Shown piece by piece: positions 34,073 through 43,578 of a stretch of 60,410 nt of DNA. Within the stretch, counting starts at the first letter, position 1. Every line of letters begins with the position of its first letter. Source of the DNA: Candidatus Bathyarchaeota archaeon (GTDB lineage: Archaea > Thermoproteota > Bathyarchaeia > Bathyarchaeales > SOJC01); contig CP070683.1 of assembly GCA_020352645.1 (NCBI GenBank), positions 1,191,876 to 1,252,285 on the forward strand. The letters run 5' to 3'. Below the pieces are notes generated by a model. It made no database searches and was not told the DNA's origin. It worked only from the letters and a program-made list of their open reading frames with translations. The position numbers were made by a program, and so were the translations under genes.

Positions 34073-35743
34073 TTGTCGCAACCAGAACTTGCTGGAACTC
34101 CGGTATTGATACTACGCGAAGGTTCTTCAAGATCTAGAGGAAAGGAAGCCCAACATGCTAACATCATGGCGGCAAAAATAGTTGCAGAAGCAGTCAAATC
34201 TTCCCTTGGTCCAAAGGGCATGGATAAGATGCTCGTTGACAGTTTTGGTGACGTAACAATAACGAGCGATGGGCGTACGGTGCTGGACGAGATGGACATA
34301 CAACACCCGGCTGCAAAGATGATGGTGGAGGTAGCTAAAACCCAAGACAATGAAGTTGGCGATGGTACAACCACAGCTGTAGTTGTGTCTGGTGAGCTCT
34401 TAGCAAAAGCTGAAGACCTTATTAGAAAGAATGTCCACCCGACTGTGATAATTGACGGTTACAAGAAAGCTGCTGAAAAGGCACTTAGTACACTTGAGAA
34501 TATAGCTATAAAAGTATCGTCTACAGACAAGAAATTCCTAACGAAAGTCGCCATGACCTCTATGGCGAGTAAGTTAGTTTCTGAAAGTCGTGACTACCTT
34601 GCAGACATAGCTACTGACGCGATTCTATCAGTGACAGAGAAAAGCGGATCATCATACAAGGCTGATTTAGACGATGTGAAAATCCAAAAGAAGCCTGGCG
34701 AGTCCATCAGGGAGACCAAACTCATCAACGGAATCGTCGTCGACAAGGAAGTAGTTCATCCAGGAATGCCTAAAAGAGTTGAAAAAGCAAAGATTGCGCT
34801 TCTTGATACAGCTCTGGAGATTGAGAAGACAGAATTCGATGCCAAAATCAACATCGAGAACCCAGAACAAATGGAAGCTTTCCTAAAGCAAGAAGAAAAT
34901 ATGTTGAAGAAAATGGTAGAGCGCATTGTGAAAGTTGGCGCCACTGTTGTCATTTGTCAGAAAGGAATAGATGACATGGTGCAACACTTCATGGCCAGGA
35001 AGAGCATTTTAGCTGTCAGACGGGTCAAAAAGTCAGACATGGAAGGTTTGACGAAAGCAACTGGCGGAAAAATCGTGACTAACCTTGATGGCTTGGCGAA
35101 GACCGATCTCGGCTATGCCGCTGTTGTGGAAGAAAGAAAGATCGGTGATGATAAAATGACGTTTATCGAAGGCTGCAAGCATCCACGCTCAGTTACGATC
35201 CTGATCCGAGGCGGAACCGAAAGAATCGTTGACGAAGCAGAACGTTCAATCCACGATGCTCTTTGTGTTATAAGGGATGTGGTGGAAGAACCAAAGATCG
35301 TAGCCGGCGGAGGGGCTCCTGAACTTGAGATGGGAAGGTCTTTGAAAAACTACGCAGAGACGCTTCCTGGAAGGGAGCAGCTTGCTGTTATGTGCTTCGC
35401 CGAGGCCTTGGAAGCTGTGCCGATCACCTTAGCTGAAAACGCGGGGTTGGATCCAATAGATATAATCTCTGAGTTGAGGGCGAGCCACGAAAAAGAGCAC
35501 ACATGGGCGGGTGTAGACGTTTTCAAGGGTAGAGTCAGCGATATGAATAAGGAAGATGTTTATGAACCGGTTGCTGTGAAGAAGCAAATCATAAAGTCTT
35601 CTACTGAAGCCGCTACAATGATTCTGAAGATCGATGACATGATAGCAGCTGGCAAATCTAAGATGCCTCCAGGTCCTCCGCCTGGCGGTATGGGCGGTAT
35701 GGGCGGTATGGGCGGTATGGGCGGTATGGGCGGCATGGGGTGA
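34073..35743 (+). CDS. ths: Thermosome (group II chaperonin) subunit
   Basis: An ATP-driven protein-folding chaperonin of 556 aa. Seen: [25 protein letters not shown], the ATPase motif [10 protein letters not shown], the intermediate-domain nucleotide segment [10 protein letters not shown], and a Gly-Met repeat tail. I choose the TTG at 34073 ([11 protein letters not shown]) because AAAGGAG sits 8 nt upstream; the TTG at 34055 lies before that motif. The only chaperonin gene in the window. Confidence 0.95.
   Translation: MSQPELAGTPVLILREGSSRSRGKEAQHANIMAAKIVAEAVKSSLGPKGMDKMLVDSFGDVTITSDGRTVLDEMDIQHPAAKMMVEVAKTQDNEVGDGTTTAVVVSGELLAKAEDLIRKNVHPTVIIDGYKKAAEKALSTLENIAIKVSSTDKKFLTKVAMTSMASKLVSESRDYLADIATDAILSVTEKSGSSYKADLDDVKIQKKPGESIRETKLINGIVVDKEVVHPGMPKRVEKAKIALLDTALEIEKTEFDAKINIENPEQMEAFLKQEENMLKKMVERIVKVGATVVICQKGIDDMVQHFMARKSILAVRRVKKSDMEGLTKATGGKIVTNLDGLAKTDLGYAAVVEERKIGDDKMTFIEGCKHPRSVTILIRGGTERIVDEAERSIHDALCVIRDVVEEPKIVAGGGAPELEMGRSLKNYAETLPGREQLAVMCFAEALEAVPITLAENAGLDPIDIISELRASHEKEHTWAGVDVFKGRVSDMNKEDVYEPVAVKKQIIKSSTEAATMILKIDDMIAAGKSKMPPGPPPGGMGGMGGMGGMGGMGGMG
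35685..35739 (+). repeat. 9-bp tandem repeat encoding the thermosome GGM tail
   Basis: Consecutive copies of ggcggtatg, the last as ggcggcatg, encode Gly-Gly-Met units. GGM tails are normal for chaperonins. The near-perfect DNA repeat makes this site prone to slippage or assembly error. Confidence 0.8.
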
Positions 35744-35747
35744 CCGC

Positions 35748-35768
35748 CTCCGCGTAGCGGAGAGTTTT
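35748..35768 (+). terminator. Hairpin plus T-run after the thermosome gene
   Basis: A perfect stem CTCCGC / GCGGAG with loop GTA at 35748-35762 is followed by AG and TTTT. It resembles an intrinsic terminator for the thermosome transcript. It also lies where the start of rpoK would be expected. Confidence 0.5.
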
Positions 35769-35774
35769 AAGGAA

Positions 35775-36035
35775 ACGTCTTCGGACAACAGAGTTGAGGT
35801 AGGTCCTCCAAAACTAACTCGCTTCGAGAAGGCTCGGATAATCGGGGCTAGGGCTCTTCAAATCGCCATGGGCGCACCGATTCTCGTAGAGCCTTCCTCT
35901 CTTTCTAGTCCAATCGATATAGCTCTAAGTGAGCTCGAAAGCGGTATCCTTCCAATGACTATCAGAAGGACTCTACCAGATGGGACTTTTCAGGATGTGC
36001 CACTGAAGTGGCTTGTGATAGAAGATTGGGATTGA
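35775..36035 (+). CDS. rpoK: RNA polymerase subunit K (Rpb6/omega homologue), no canonical start
   Basis: The frame ending at 36035 encodes an unmistakable Rpo[49 protein letters not shown] and [15 protein letters not shown]. RpoK stabilises the clamp side of the polymerase. No ATG, GTG or TTG occurs in frame upstream of the conserved region; the first in-frame ATG is at 35868, inside it. I list 35775 (ACG after AAGGAA) only as a placeholder. A GTG overlapping the thermosome stop (35740-35742) is one base out of frame. Either a rare start codon or a one-base assembly deletion is likely. Confidence 0.85.
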   Translation, partial: TSSDNRVEVGPPKLTRFEKARIIGARALQIAMGAPILVEPSSLSSPIDIALSELESGILPMTIRRTLPDGTFQDVPLKWLVIEDWD

Positions 36036-36037
36036 CC

Positions 36038-36514
36038 TCAATCTTCTGCTGAAATCTTTTTCGCATTGTTCAGAGTTTCAGCAATTCTCTTCCAGTGAGC
36101 GCCCTGCCAGTAGACTTTCTCACACTTCGGGCATTCCCAGAACTTTCCATATGCGATCTTTGTTGATGAAGGAATTTTGTGTTCGATTTCATCTTTACTC
36201 GTTGGTCTTATCCTTGCGTTGCATTTAGGACAGCGTGACTTAGATGGGTTGAGTTCCAAGCCTATTCTGAACCTTTTTGATAGGGAGGCTAGGCGATCAG
36301 TTTCGTTTTTTCCTTCAATAAGAAAGGCGTCAATATCTTGATATATAGCCTGTTTGTAAAGCTCAACATCTCTTGTAAGGAGAATTCGGCCTTCATCTCT
36401 AGCGGTTTTCATAAGTTCCTTGTCGTCTTGGTTATTCGCGTACTCGACGTTGTGTCCAAGCATGCGCAGCCAACGTGTTAGCTTGCCTAGCATACCATCT
36501 GTTATGAATTTCAA
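36038..36514 (-). CDS. Mut7-C RNAse-domain protein (PIN-like plus zinc ribbon)
   Basis: 158 aa. The N-terminal MKFITDGMLGKLTRWLRMLGHNVEY and RILLTRDVELYKQA carry the acidic residues of the PIN-like fold; the C-terminus is a zinc ribbon (CPKCNARI, then CPKCEKVYWQGAHW). This matches the Mut7-C/DUF82 family of predicted ribonucleases. Its stop is 2 bp from the rpoK stop, in convergent orientation. Confidence 0.85.
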   Translation of the reverse strand: MKFITDGMLGKLTRWLRMLGHNVEYANNQDDKELMKTARDEGRILLTRDVELYKQAIYQDIDAFLIEGKNETDRLASLSKRFRIGLELNPSKSRCPKCNARIRPTSKDEIEHKIPSSTKIAYGKFWECPKCEKVYWQGAHWKRIAETLNNAKKISAED

Positions 36515-36551
36515 CTATGCCAACCTGGACAATATTGTATGACACGTTTCT

Positions 36552-36734
36552 TTGATAAATCTCTTCTTTCTAATCTGGCGCTTCTCCTTAGATCTCTCTT
36601 GGTATGAAGTAGAAAGAAACATAGAAAAGCTAGAAGATCAACAACACACTGAAACTAGGGTGGCAAGCATCTTGACTGAGGGGAAACTCGTCAATGAAGA
36701 GTTGCTTCAAGCCGCTGAGAGGTTCAATGATTGA
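36552..36734 (+). CDS. Possible small helical protein coupled to the GNAT gene
   Basis: Up to 60 aa; the believable part is the C-terminal helix (VERNIEKLEDQQHTETRVAS, then KLVNEELLQAAERF). The first 17 residues are hydrophobic and may not be translated; the TTG start at 36552 is weak. Support comes from the TGATG overlap of its stop with the GNAT start. Function unknown. Confidence 0.35.
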   Translation: MINLFFLIWRFSLDLSWYEVERNIEKLEDQQHTETRVASILTEGKLVNEELLQAAERFND

Positions 36735-37171
36735 TGCATCTAGAAATTCGTAACTTGGCGATTGAGGACTATGATGCAATAGTTGCGCTGTGGAAGTCTG
36801 CAGGATTATCGTACAGGCCTAAAGGCCGCGACAAGAAGACAATGATGCAGAAACAGATGGCAACCTACCCGGATTTTTTTGTCGGAGCTTTCCTTGAAGA
36901 AGTGCTTATTGGAGTTGTTATTGGAAGCTATGATGGAAGAATGAAAGGATGGATAAACCGTCTCGCCGTCGAGCCTGCCCACAGACGGATGGGAGTTGCA
37001 CAGCGACTCGTTGATACGTTGGAGAAAACTCTGAAAGAGCATGGTGCTACTGTTATCGGTGCAATGATTGAGATCCCGAACAAAGAGTCAGTCAGTTTCT
37101 TCCAGAAAATGGGGTATGTAAGCCATCCCGACATCCTCTACGTAAGCAAGCGGGAAAGTCAGGAAATGTGA
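36734..37171 (+). CDS. GNAT-family N-acetyltransferase
   Basis: A 145-aa acetyl-CoA-dependent acetyltransferase. Motif A is WINRLAVEPAHRRMGVAQRLVDTLE (acetyl-CoA pyrophosphate loop), and motif B is FFQKMGYVSHPDILYV. The ATG at 36734 overlaps the preceding stop (TGATG). A TTG immediately before it is also in frame. The acceptor is unknown. Confidence 0.85.
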   Translation: MHLEIRNLAIEDYDAIVALWKSAGLSYRPKGRDKKTMMQKQMATYPDFFVGAFLEEVLIGVVIGSYDGRMKGWINRLAVEPAHRRMGVAQRLVDTLEKTLKEHGATVIGAMIEIPNKESVSFFQKMGYVSHPDILYVSKRESQEM

Positions 37172-37175
37172 CTAT

Positions 37176-38525
37176 TCATTTGCGAGCCTTACTACGCAAG
37201 ACCCTGCCTATCCCTCTTCTGGCGACGACTTCTCCATTATCCATAACCAACTGTCCATTGACGAAGGTCTTGGCAGGTAGTCCTTTCACTTGAATATGAT
37301 CAAAAGGCGAGTATTTAGCCTTTGAGTGGAATCTGCTAGCTTCTATCTGACCTGTTTTGTGCAAGTCAACTACTGTTATGTTTGCTTTGTAGCCGACTTC
37401 AAGATGTCCCTCGTTTTGAAGATGAAATACCTCAGCAGGCCTTTCAGACGTCATTCGAATTAGATTCTTCAGAGCAAGATGTCCCTCATTGACCTTTGTG
37501 AGGAACAGTGGCAGTAATGTTTCTAGCCCGGGAATCCCCGGGCTAACATCCCATATTGATTCCGCTTCTTTCCCGGCTCTTGTGTGAGGAGCGTGATCAG
37601 AGGCTATGATGTCGATATCATGTTTTCTCACTGCGTCCCAAAGGTGCTCCACGATTCTATTGCTTCTAAGCGGGGGATCAGTGAGAGCTCTTGTTCCGTG
37701 TTTTCTCAAATCAGCCAAGGTGAGAAACAGGTGATGTGGGGTAATTTCGCAGGAAACGCTCAAACCATCGGTTCTCGCCCTTTTTACAAGGGAGACTGCG
37801 TCAAGGGATGTTATGTGGCAAATGTGGATTTGAGAATTGCTCTGATTCGCGATGCTGAGGATTCGTTTGACAGCTTTCGTTTCCACCTTTGGTGAGTGCA
37901 CTTTCAGATATGCGTCTAGGTTCTTGTGCCCCAGGCGTTGCTCTCTCTTCGTGAGAGCATGAATGGCTTGACCGTCTTCGGCGTGCACAGCTACCGGGAC
38001 TCCATAGGCACTGGTTTTCAAAAGGGCTTTTGACATAAGTTCGTCGTCATCGATATCTAGTCCTCCAACGTCGTCTGTGAGATATACTTTGAATGCGACT
38101 GCCCCAGCTCTAACTATGTGCTCAATTTCCTGCAGTCTTTCTGGAAAGGCGGAGAGGAAACCGACGTTGGCAACTATGCTTCTCTCAGCGTGCAGAATGC
38201 GCTCTTTGAGGGAAGTTGAGTCCTTTGTGACTGGTTTGTTGTTAGGCATATCTAGCACGGTTGTAATGCCACCAGCCACAGCAGCTGAAGTTCCTGTAGA
38301 GAAATCCTCTCTGGAGGACAGAAGTTGTCCACGAAGATGCACGTGAGAATCAATCATGCCTGGAAGCGCTAAGCATCCATCTAGGTTCACTCTGTTACAT
38401 GCGGGCGGTAGATTTGTCTCTTTTGAAATCTTAGCTATTTTGTCACCTTCAATGGCAATTCCAGCTTGGACGATGCCTCTCTTTGTGTATACTTTGGCGT
38501 TGCAGAGAACCGTGTCAGCGATCAA
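37176..38525 (-). CDS. pyrC: Dihydroorotase (class I amidohydrolase)
   Basis: Catalyses ring closure of carbamoyl aspartate in pyrimidine synthesis. The 449 aa show DSHVHLRGQLLSSREDFSTGT (metal HxH), TVLDMPNNKP, HAEDGQ, HICHITSLDAV, ITPHHLFL and SDHAPHT, in family order. An allantoinase or other cyclic amidohydrolase is the main alternative; no pyr operon is adjacent. The start is TTG. Confidence 0.82.
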   Translation of the reverse strand: MIADTVLCNAKVYTKRGIVQAGIAIEGDKIAKISKETNLPPACNRVNLDGCLALPGMIDSHVHLRGQLLSSREDFSTGTSAAVAGGITTVLDMPNNKPVTKDSTSLKERILHAERSIVANVGFLSAFPERLQEIEHIVRAGAVAFKVYLTDDVGGLDIDDDELMSKALLKTSAYGVPVAVHAEDGQAIHALTKREQRLGHKNLDAYLKVHSPKVETKAVKRILSIANQSNSQIHICHITSLDAVSLVKRARTDGLSVSCEITPHHLFLTLADLRKHGTRALTDPPLRSNRIVEHLWDAVRKHDIDIIASDHAPHTRAGKEAESIWDVSPGIPGLETLLPLFLTKVNEGHLALKNLIRMTSERPAEVFHLQNEGHLEVGYKANITVVDLHKTGQIEASRFHSKAKYSPFDHIQVKGLPAKTFVNGQLVMDNGEVVARRGIGRVLRSKARK

Positions 38526-38768
38526 AGCTTTGTTTCACCAATCTCTCAGGTTCAGTGGAATACTCTGTCTCAGAGTGATTAAATAATCACCGGTTAGATT
38601 CCTTTTCTGGCTTGCGGTTCAATGGAATCCTGTTGAATGTCTGTAGAAGAGACACTCAAGCCTCCCTTTAGAATGCAGTTGGGCCGCAAGCTCCTCGGGC
38701 TTTTCCTCTCTTACACAAGCATCATAATGATTCTTTAGGGACAGCCAAGTCTCGAAACAAGCTTCATC

Positions 38769-39347
38769 TTAGTATTTTTCTTGATTCTCGGTGCGGCAAT
38801 CCTCGCAGAGAAATTCACCCTCCATCTCCTTCAGTCGACTCGACCATTGCCCGCAGCGATCGCAATATCCAGCCAAGGGAGAACTCTCTGGTGCTTCCTC
38901 CATGTTTCCACTTTCAATGAGGGCTTTTTCTTGCATTGTCTCCAGAAGTTCTGGCGTAACAGCTAGAATATCCTTGCTTGAGATGATGCCCACGATGTCA
39001 CCTTTATAGATGACGCCTAGTCTTCTGACATTGAGTCTACTCATCTGTCTAGCAGCGTTACTGAGTGTCACGTCAGGTTTAATTGTCACTAGGGGAGAAG
39101 ACATTACATTCTTTGCTGTGAGTTTGCTCGGCAACTTGTTTTTGGCCAATACACGAGTCACCAAGTCCCTTTCAGTGATTATCCCCAGAGGTCTTCCAGC
39201 TTTCTCCGTGACAATTATGCAGCCCAGCTTTTGCAGGTCCATAAACTGAGCTACTTTCTCAACAGTCTCAGCTTCATCAACTGTGATCACCGGGCTGGAC
39301 ATGACGTCCTTCACTACCATTCGAGTTCTCAAACCGATCTCTGCCAC
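38769..39347 (-). CDS. Tandem CBS-domain protein with C-terminal zinc ribbon
   Basis: 192 aa. Two CBS motifs (VKDVMSSPVITVDEAETVEKVAQ and AKNVMSSPLVTIKPDVTLSNAAR) form a Bateman module that binds adenosyl ligands. A C-terminal ribbon follows (CDRCGQWSS, then CEDCRTEN). Likely a ligand-sensing regulator; partner unknown. The start is GTG. Confidence 0.82.
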   Translation of the reverse strand: MAEIGLRTRMVVKDVMSSPVITVDEAETVEKVAQFMDLQKLGCIIVTEKAGRPLGIITERDLVTRVLAKNKLPSKLTAKNVMSSPLVTIKPDVTLSNAARQMSRLNVRRLGVIYKGDIVGIISSKDILAVTPELLETMQEKALIESGNMEEAPESSPLAGYCDRCGQWSSRLKEMEGEFLCEDCRTENQEKY

Positions 39348-39401
39348 AGATGTCCCACACCACGACAGTATTTGGAAGGTTCTATTAAATTTTCTCAGTA
39401 A

Positions 39402-41420
39402 CTATCGCTTGCCTTTCTTTGGAATCGCTCCTTTTCCGAATGGTATCAGTGTCTGTATGTCTTCGTTGGGCATCTTGGCAATCGTTCCTTGAAGATTTGT
39501 CGGAGCCTTTTGCATTAAGACCTCACGAATTTCGTCAGTCAGCTTGCGGCTCGAGAGGTCCCCCGGCACAATTTCGACGAGGATTCTGGTTCTTTTTTCA
39601 AGAGCTTCTCGTGGTCCTCCTATCATCAAAGAGTGGGTGGACGTTGCGTCAAAGCCGATGGCAAGTCTCAACGGCACTTTTCGGACATAGTCTTTCTTTC
39701 CACGAATCATGAAAGCTCCCCGTTGAAGGTGCTCTCCTGACGGAGCCTTCTTGCTCACCTGCTCCGGGCGCACATAGAACACATCAACTGCGCTGAACTT
39801 AGCCTTCCAAGCTTTTGAATAAGCAGCGGCTAGCTGTGCTGCCTGTTGTATTGACTTCTGTGAAGGTTTTCTTTCTTCCGCTTTTATCAGAACAAAGGGA
39901 GCGCCTGAAATGTCAGCGTGGAAAACCAGATCTTGAGGAGCTGTATGCCTTTTAACCAAGATCTCATTTGTGATCGCATCTTTACCTCCGACTACGAGGA
40001 GATTTTCTGAAGTATAGAACCATCTAAATTTCTCATACCACGCCTTTCTTCTTTTCTTCGGTATCGATTTGTCCTCTTTTCTGAGGGAGATTTCTTCCGC
40101 TTGTTTCAGCTTCTCAATATTGTTCAGTGTCTTTCTGATCGCTTCTCTGGCGCCTTCTGATTTCTTTGCCGCTTTTTTCGCCTTATCATAATATCCTTTG
40201 GCGTTATCTTGAACGGATCTTCGTGTCTGTAGAGAAAAAGACAGTTCTCCTATCGAAACCTTTAGTGTGCGTTTCTGCACGTCTAGTGATTTGAAGTAGG
40301 TTGACGGCTCAATACCCTTTCTTCCCTCTTCTTCGATTTCTGCAGCAATACCTTCCAACATTTGTCCCCCTTTCTTCGGACCAGCTAGTCTGTGAAACAG
40401 GGTCTTCAAATGATGAAAATGAGCGTAGATCTGATCCCCAATCTTTCTGTTTGTTTGCGCCTTCAGTTTTTCCTCTTCGAGGGTAGCGATCTGTTCCTGC
40501 AGAATTCTTTGTTGTCGAAGGATTTCTTGATGGACTTTCGCTGCAGCCGCTAGTGTCTCTTGTTCAACTGAGACTTTCGCGTAAAACTCGTCTAATGCTT
40601 TGTTGAAGGTTTCGAATCTTTGAAGCTTGAAACCTTCATATTTCTTCAAATGCACAGGAATGACGTCAATCCATTTTCCAGCCGTGTCTAGCACAGCACA
40701 TGGTTGTAGTTGTCCAGCCTTTAGCTGAGAAAGAGTTTCTTCAAGTGCGTTGTGGATTCGATCAAGATCGGCGGTAGATAATGACTCGCATCTCTTGTTC
40801 TTGTTCACTTGGGCACGAAGTAGAATCTCTTCTGCGTACTTGCCGCTAATGCTCAGCAGTTTTGTGAGGGCTCTCACTACTTCCAGACTCTTGAAATCCT
40901 TTAAACCTGCCAAATCTTCGTTCTTCACGAGTAAGGGGGCTATTCCACTGCTAGGTGCATGTTGAAATGCTTCTCCTCTAACAATGTTTCTATCGCGCAT
41001 CTTTCTGTAAGTCAAAGCATGCTTGATTACACCTGTGGAATCGACAAGTATCACATTGCCCTCGCCAAAGATCTCTGAAACCAGAGTGAAATTTCCTTCC
41101 TTCGTGCTGGCTTCGATTGTTATGATACGTTCAAACTCGTGCTGACCAATCCCTAAGACCCTGCAATTTCTCAGATGCTTTCTGAGGGCCATGCAAAAAG
41201 CCGGAGGACGCTTCGGCACCTTCCACAGGTAGGAGCTGAGATGAAGGCGCTTTCCTGGCTCGATCAGAAGGCTTTCTGATGGCTCGTTTGCTTTGTGAAA
41301 TTTCAGAATCAAGATTCCTTCTTCAGTTTGGTATATGTTTTTTAGACGGGCGCCTTCGAGCCTTTCCTTCAATTCCGAGATCAGAGCTGCTAGTTCAAAG
41401 CTTGTCAGGGTCTTTTGCAC
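39402..41420 (-). CDS. NFACT protein, archaeal RqcH/Rqc2 homologue
   Basis: A 672-aa ribosome quality-control factor that binds 60S/50S-nascent-chain complexes and recruits tRNA for C-terminal tailing. NFACT-N: ELAALISELKERLEGARLKNIYQ. A long central coiled coil spans about 280-450. NFACT-R: WYEKFRWFYTSENLLVVGGKDA, then PQDLVFHADISGAPFVLIK. The GTG start has AGGAG upstream. The conserved histidine/aspartate pair of NFACT-R is visible (FHADI). Activity is inferred from family. Confidence 0.9.
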   Translation of the reverse strand: MQKTLTSFELAALISELKERLEGARLKNIYQTEEGILILKFHKANEPSESLLIEPGKRLHLSSYLWKVPKRPPAFCMALRKHLRNCRVLGIGQHEFERIITIEASTKEGNFTLVSEIFGEGNVILVDSTGVIKHALTYRKMRDRNIVRGEAFQHAPSSGIAPLLVKNEDLAGLKDFKSLEVVRALTKLLSISGKYAEEILLRAQVNKNKRCESLSTADLDRIHNALEETLSQLKAGQLQPCAVLDTAGKWIDVIPVHLKKYEGFKLQRFETFNKALDEFYAKVSVEQETLAAAAKVHQEILRQQRILQEQIATLEEEKLKAQTNRKIGDQIYAHFHHLKTLFHRLAGPKKGGQMLEGIAAEIEEEGRKGIEPSTYFKSLDVQKRTLKVSIGELSFSLQTRRSVQDNAKGYYDKAKKAAKKSEGAREAIRKTLNNIEKLKQAEEISLRKEDKSIPKKRRKAWYEKFRWFYTSENLLVVGGKDAITNEILVKRHTAPQDLVFHADISGAPFVLIKAEERKPSQKSIQQAAQLAAAYSKAWKAKFSAVDVFYVRPEQVSKKAPSGEHLQRGAFMIRGKKDYVRKVPLRLAIGFDATSTHSLMIGGPREALEKRTRILVEIVPGDLSSRKLTDEIREVLMQKAPTNLQGTIAKMPNEDIQTLIPFGKGAIPKKGKR

Positions 41421-41574
41421 GAGTTCTTCTCCTTTTTGACAGAATATCAGTTGAGTGTTTTAAGAATTTGTGGAGAAAGCATTCCATAGGATTTTCAACT
41501 TGTTGTTTGCACTATAGTGGTGATCAAAACCTTAAATTCCGGAAGGGTTGATTGTATAAGAAAAAGAACAATAG

Positions 41575-42150
41575 TTGAGCTGGAGCAACGTGCGATCACT
41601 GACTGTGATTTACTGGATTCGTGCAAGTTTGGGAGTGGTTATTGGGCTTCTTTGTGGTGCTTACTTGATCCTCTCAGCCACTAGCGAGTTTTATGACTTT
41701 TTCACCTTGCTGACAGGCCTGTCGTTTGCGTTGCTCTTTTACCTTGCAACATACTACATCATCAAGTTTAGATTCCTTTCAAAGGTTGAGAAATCTTCAA
41801 AACTGATGACTCAGGGGATTGGAATCTACTTCTTCGGCTGGATCGTTTCATGGACATTCATTATTAGCTTGATCATGCCTTCAGTTTCGGTAAGCATTTA
41901 CCGCGGGTCAAGCTTGGCTGTTGGCCAAGAATTGTGGATCTCTGCAGAGAGCCTGGAAGGTCCGACATTCATAAACCGTACAACTGATTCAGCCACTCTC
42001 AGATTGACTCTGTTACCCCCAGGAACATATGTTCTAAGATTGGGGGGAGACCTAACGGGATACGATGTTGTTAATCAGAATCAAACCATAAATCTGGAAT
42101 GGCTTGATTCGCGTGATCTTGAATTTAACATCACGCCGGTAACTGGCTAG
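41575..42150 (+). CDS. Membrane protein with C-terminal extracytoplasmic beta domain
   Basis: 191 aa. About four hydrophobic helices (near 12-30, 38-60, 80-105, with charged loop FRFLSKVEKSS between) are followed by a roughly 80-residue beta-rich domain (SSLAVGQELWISAES, LLPPGTYVLRLGG). Topology suggests the domain faces outside. No family recognised; an Emc6-like N-terminal hairpin is a weak possibility. GTG at 41590 is an alternative start with GGAG nearby. Confidence 0.6.
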   Translation: MSWSNVRSLTVIYWIRASLGVVIGLLCGAYLILSATSEFYDFFTLLTGLSFALLFYLATYYIIKFRFLSKVEKSSKLMTQGIGIYFFGWIVSWTFIISLIMPSVSVSIYRGSSLAVGQELWISAESLEGPTFINRTTDSATLRLTLLPPGTYVLRLGGDLTGYDVVNQNQTINLEWLDSRDLEFNITPVTG

Positions 42151-42559
42151 TCTCCGTATACTTAGTTATGCTTGTTTGAGCTCCTGGCTCCTGAGGGTGG
42201 ATTTCAGAATCTGTCTCTTCACACGATTTCAGTAGCAGTCGTATATAATCGTTCCATGCTGAGAAATAGCCTCGATCGAAGTCTTTCGCAAATCTGCCTC
42301 TAACATACTTGAGAAATTCCTCTCTATGATAAGCCAATGTCTCCCTATCTTCTTTGTCGAGATTATGAAGGAGCGTGTATTGATTGCCATTGTGTTTTCG
42401 GGCGAGGAGCATGCCTTGAAGGGCGCGGTAATATCCCTTGTTCCAATCGTTCATCTCAATCTTTCCCTTTATGCGCTGTAACTCTCTCTGGGCTTCCGTG
42501 AACCGTCGGTTGTTGACGAGCTGGAAATAACGGACAGTTAAAGCTTGAGGGAAACTCAT
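42131..42559 (-). CDS. Helical protein coupled to radA, unknown function
   Basis: A 142-aa predicted helical protein (YFQLVNNRRFTEAQRELQRI, NKGYYRALQGMLLARKHNG, REEFLKYVRGRFAKDFDRGY). It starts 4 bp inside the radA stop, so it is translationally coupled to RadA and may aid recombination; that is context only. The last 25 residues look disordered. It converges with the membrane gene, overlapping by 20 bp. Confidence 0.65.
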   Translation of the reverse strand: MSFPQALTVRYFQLVNNRRFTEAQRELQRIKGKIEMNDWNKGYYRALQGMLLARKHNGNQYTLLHNLDKEDRETLAYHREEFLKYVRGRFAKDFDRGYFSAWNDYIRLLLKSCEETDSEIHPQEPGAQTSITKYTETSQLPA

Positions 42560-43578
42560 TTTATTCGACCTCTCTTTTGGGGCTCGTCAGATTCTTCTAT
42601 ACCATTATTGGTAATCTTGAAAACTCCTTCGCCGTCAGGAAGGTAGGGGCTTGAGACAAGGCGCGCAATACGTATTGGGCCACGGCTAGCTTTTCGGAGG
42701 TACACGCGTGTGTGGCTACTGTGACCAACAACATGTCCTCCAATGGGATGCACGGCATCGCCGAAGAAAACGTCCGGCTTTGCCATGACTTGATTCGTGA
42801 CTACAGCGATGGAGTTGAAGGCTCTCGCTAGGCGAATAAGTTTATGCATATGTTTGTTCAGCTTTTGCTGACGAAGGGCAAGAGTTTCTCTGCCCACGTA
42901 CTCGCTGCGGAAGTGGGATGTGAGTGAGTCAACGATGATGAGGCGTACGTTGTTTTCTTTTATGACTTTGTCAGCGTTTTCCAGGAGAAAGATCTGGTGA
43001 TCACTTGTGAAAGCATCTGCAACAATGACATTTCTCGCTACTTGTTCAGGGTCAAGACCAAGATGTTGTGCCATGGAGACGAGGCGTTCAGTGCGGAAGG
43101 TATTTTCAGTGTCAACATATAATGCGGCTGCGTTAAGCCCGCCTTGAGCATATGGCAATTGTACATTAACGCAGAGTTGGTGACAGATCTGGCTCTTTCC
43201 ACTGCCGTATTCACCGTAAAATTCGCTGATTGTTTGAGTTTCCAGTCCTCCTCCGAGGAGTTCATCGAGGACTTTGCTGCCTGTGGTGAGGCGACTAATA
43301 TTCTGTCGTTGTCTTAGTAATTCGTCAGCGCGGATGAAAGAGAGACTTACGTTTTTGCGAGCGTGTCGAATTATGTCTAGAGCCTTCTTTTCGCTGATGC
43401 CCGCAGGTTCAAGTTCTCGTGCTGTCGCAGTAGCGAGAGATTCAATTGTGTGAAAGCCCATTTCTTTCAGTTTCTGGCTGGTGGCAGGTCCAACGCCTGG
43501 CAGGTCTTCTAGGACTCTGTATTCCTTTTCGCCTTCTGACTTCGTTGAAGATCCGGATTGTTCTTCGGTGGCTGACAT
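42556..43578 (-). CDS. radA: RadA recombinase
   Basis: The archaeal RecA/Rad51 strand-exchange ATPase. The N-terminal helix-hairpin-helix (LPGVGPATSQKLKEMGFHTIESLA), Walker A GEYGSGKSQ, Walker B VRLIIVDSLTSHFR, and the C-terminal QVMAKPDVFFGDAVHPIGG loop are all present. 340 aa is normal. A TATA element lies upstream (43629-43637). Followed by a coupled gene of unknown function. Confidence 0.95.
   Translation of the reverse strand: MSATEEQSGSSTKSEGEKEYRVLEDLPGVGPATSQKLKEMGFHTIESLATATARELEPAGISEKKALDIIRHARKNVSLSFIRADELLRQRQNISRLTTGSKVLDELLGGGLETQTISEFYGEYGSGKSQICHQLCVNVQLPYAQGGLNAAALYVDTENTFRTERLVSMAQHLGLDPEQVARNVIVADAFTSDHQIFLLENADKVIKENNVRLIIVDSLTSHFRSEYVGRETLALRQQKLNKHMHKLIRLARAFNSIAVVTNQVMAKPDVFFGDAVHPIGGHVVGHSSHTRVYLRKASRGPIRIARLVSSPYLPDGEGVFKITNNGIEESDEPQKRGRIK

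Noticed and set aside
35685-35739. Tandem repeat as a mobile or CRISPR-like element
   Set aside because: It is simply the Gly-Gly-Met coding tail of the thermosome.
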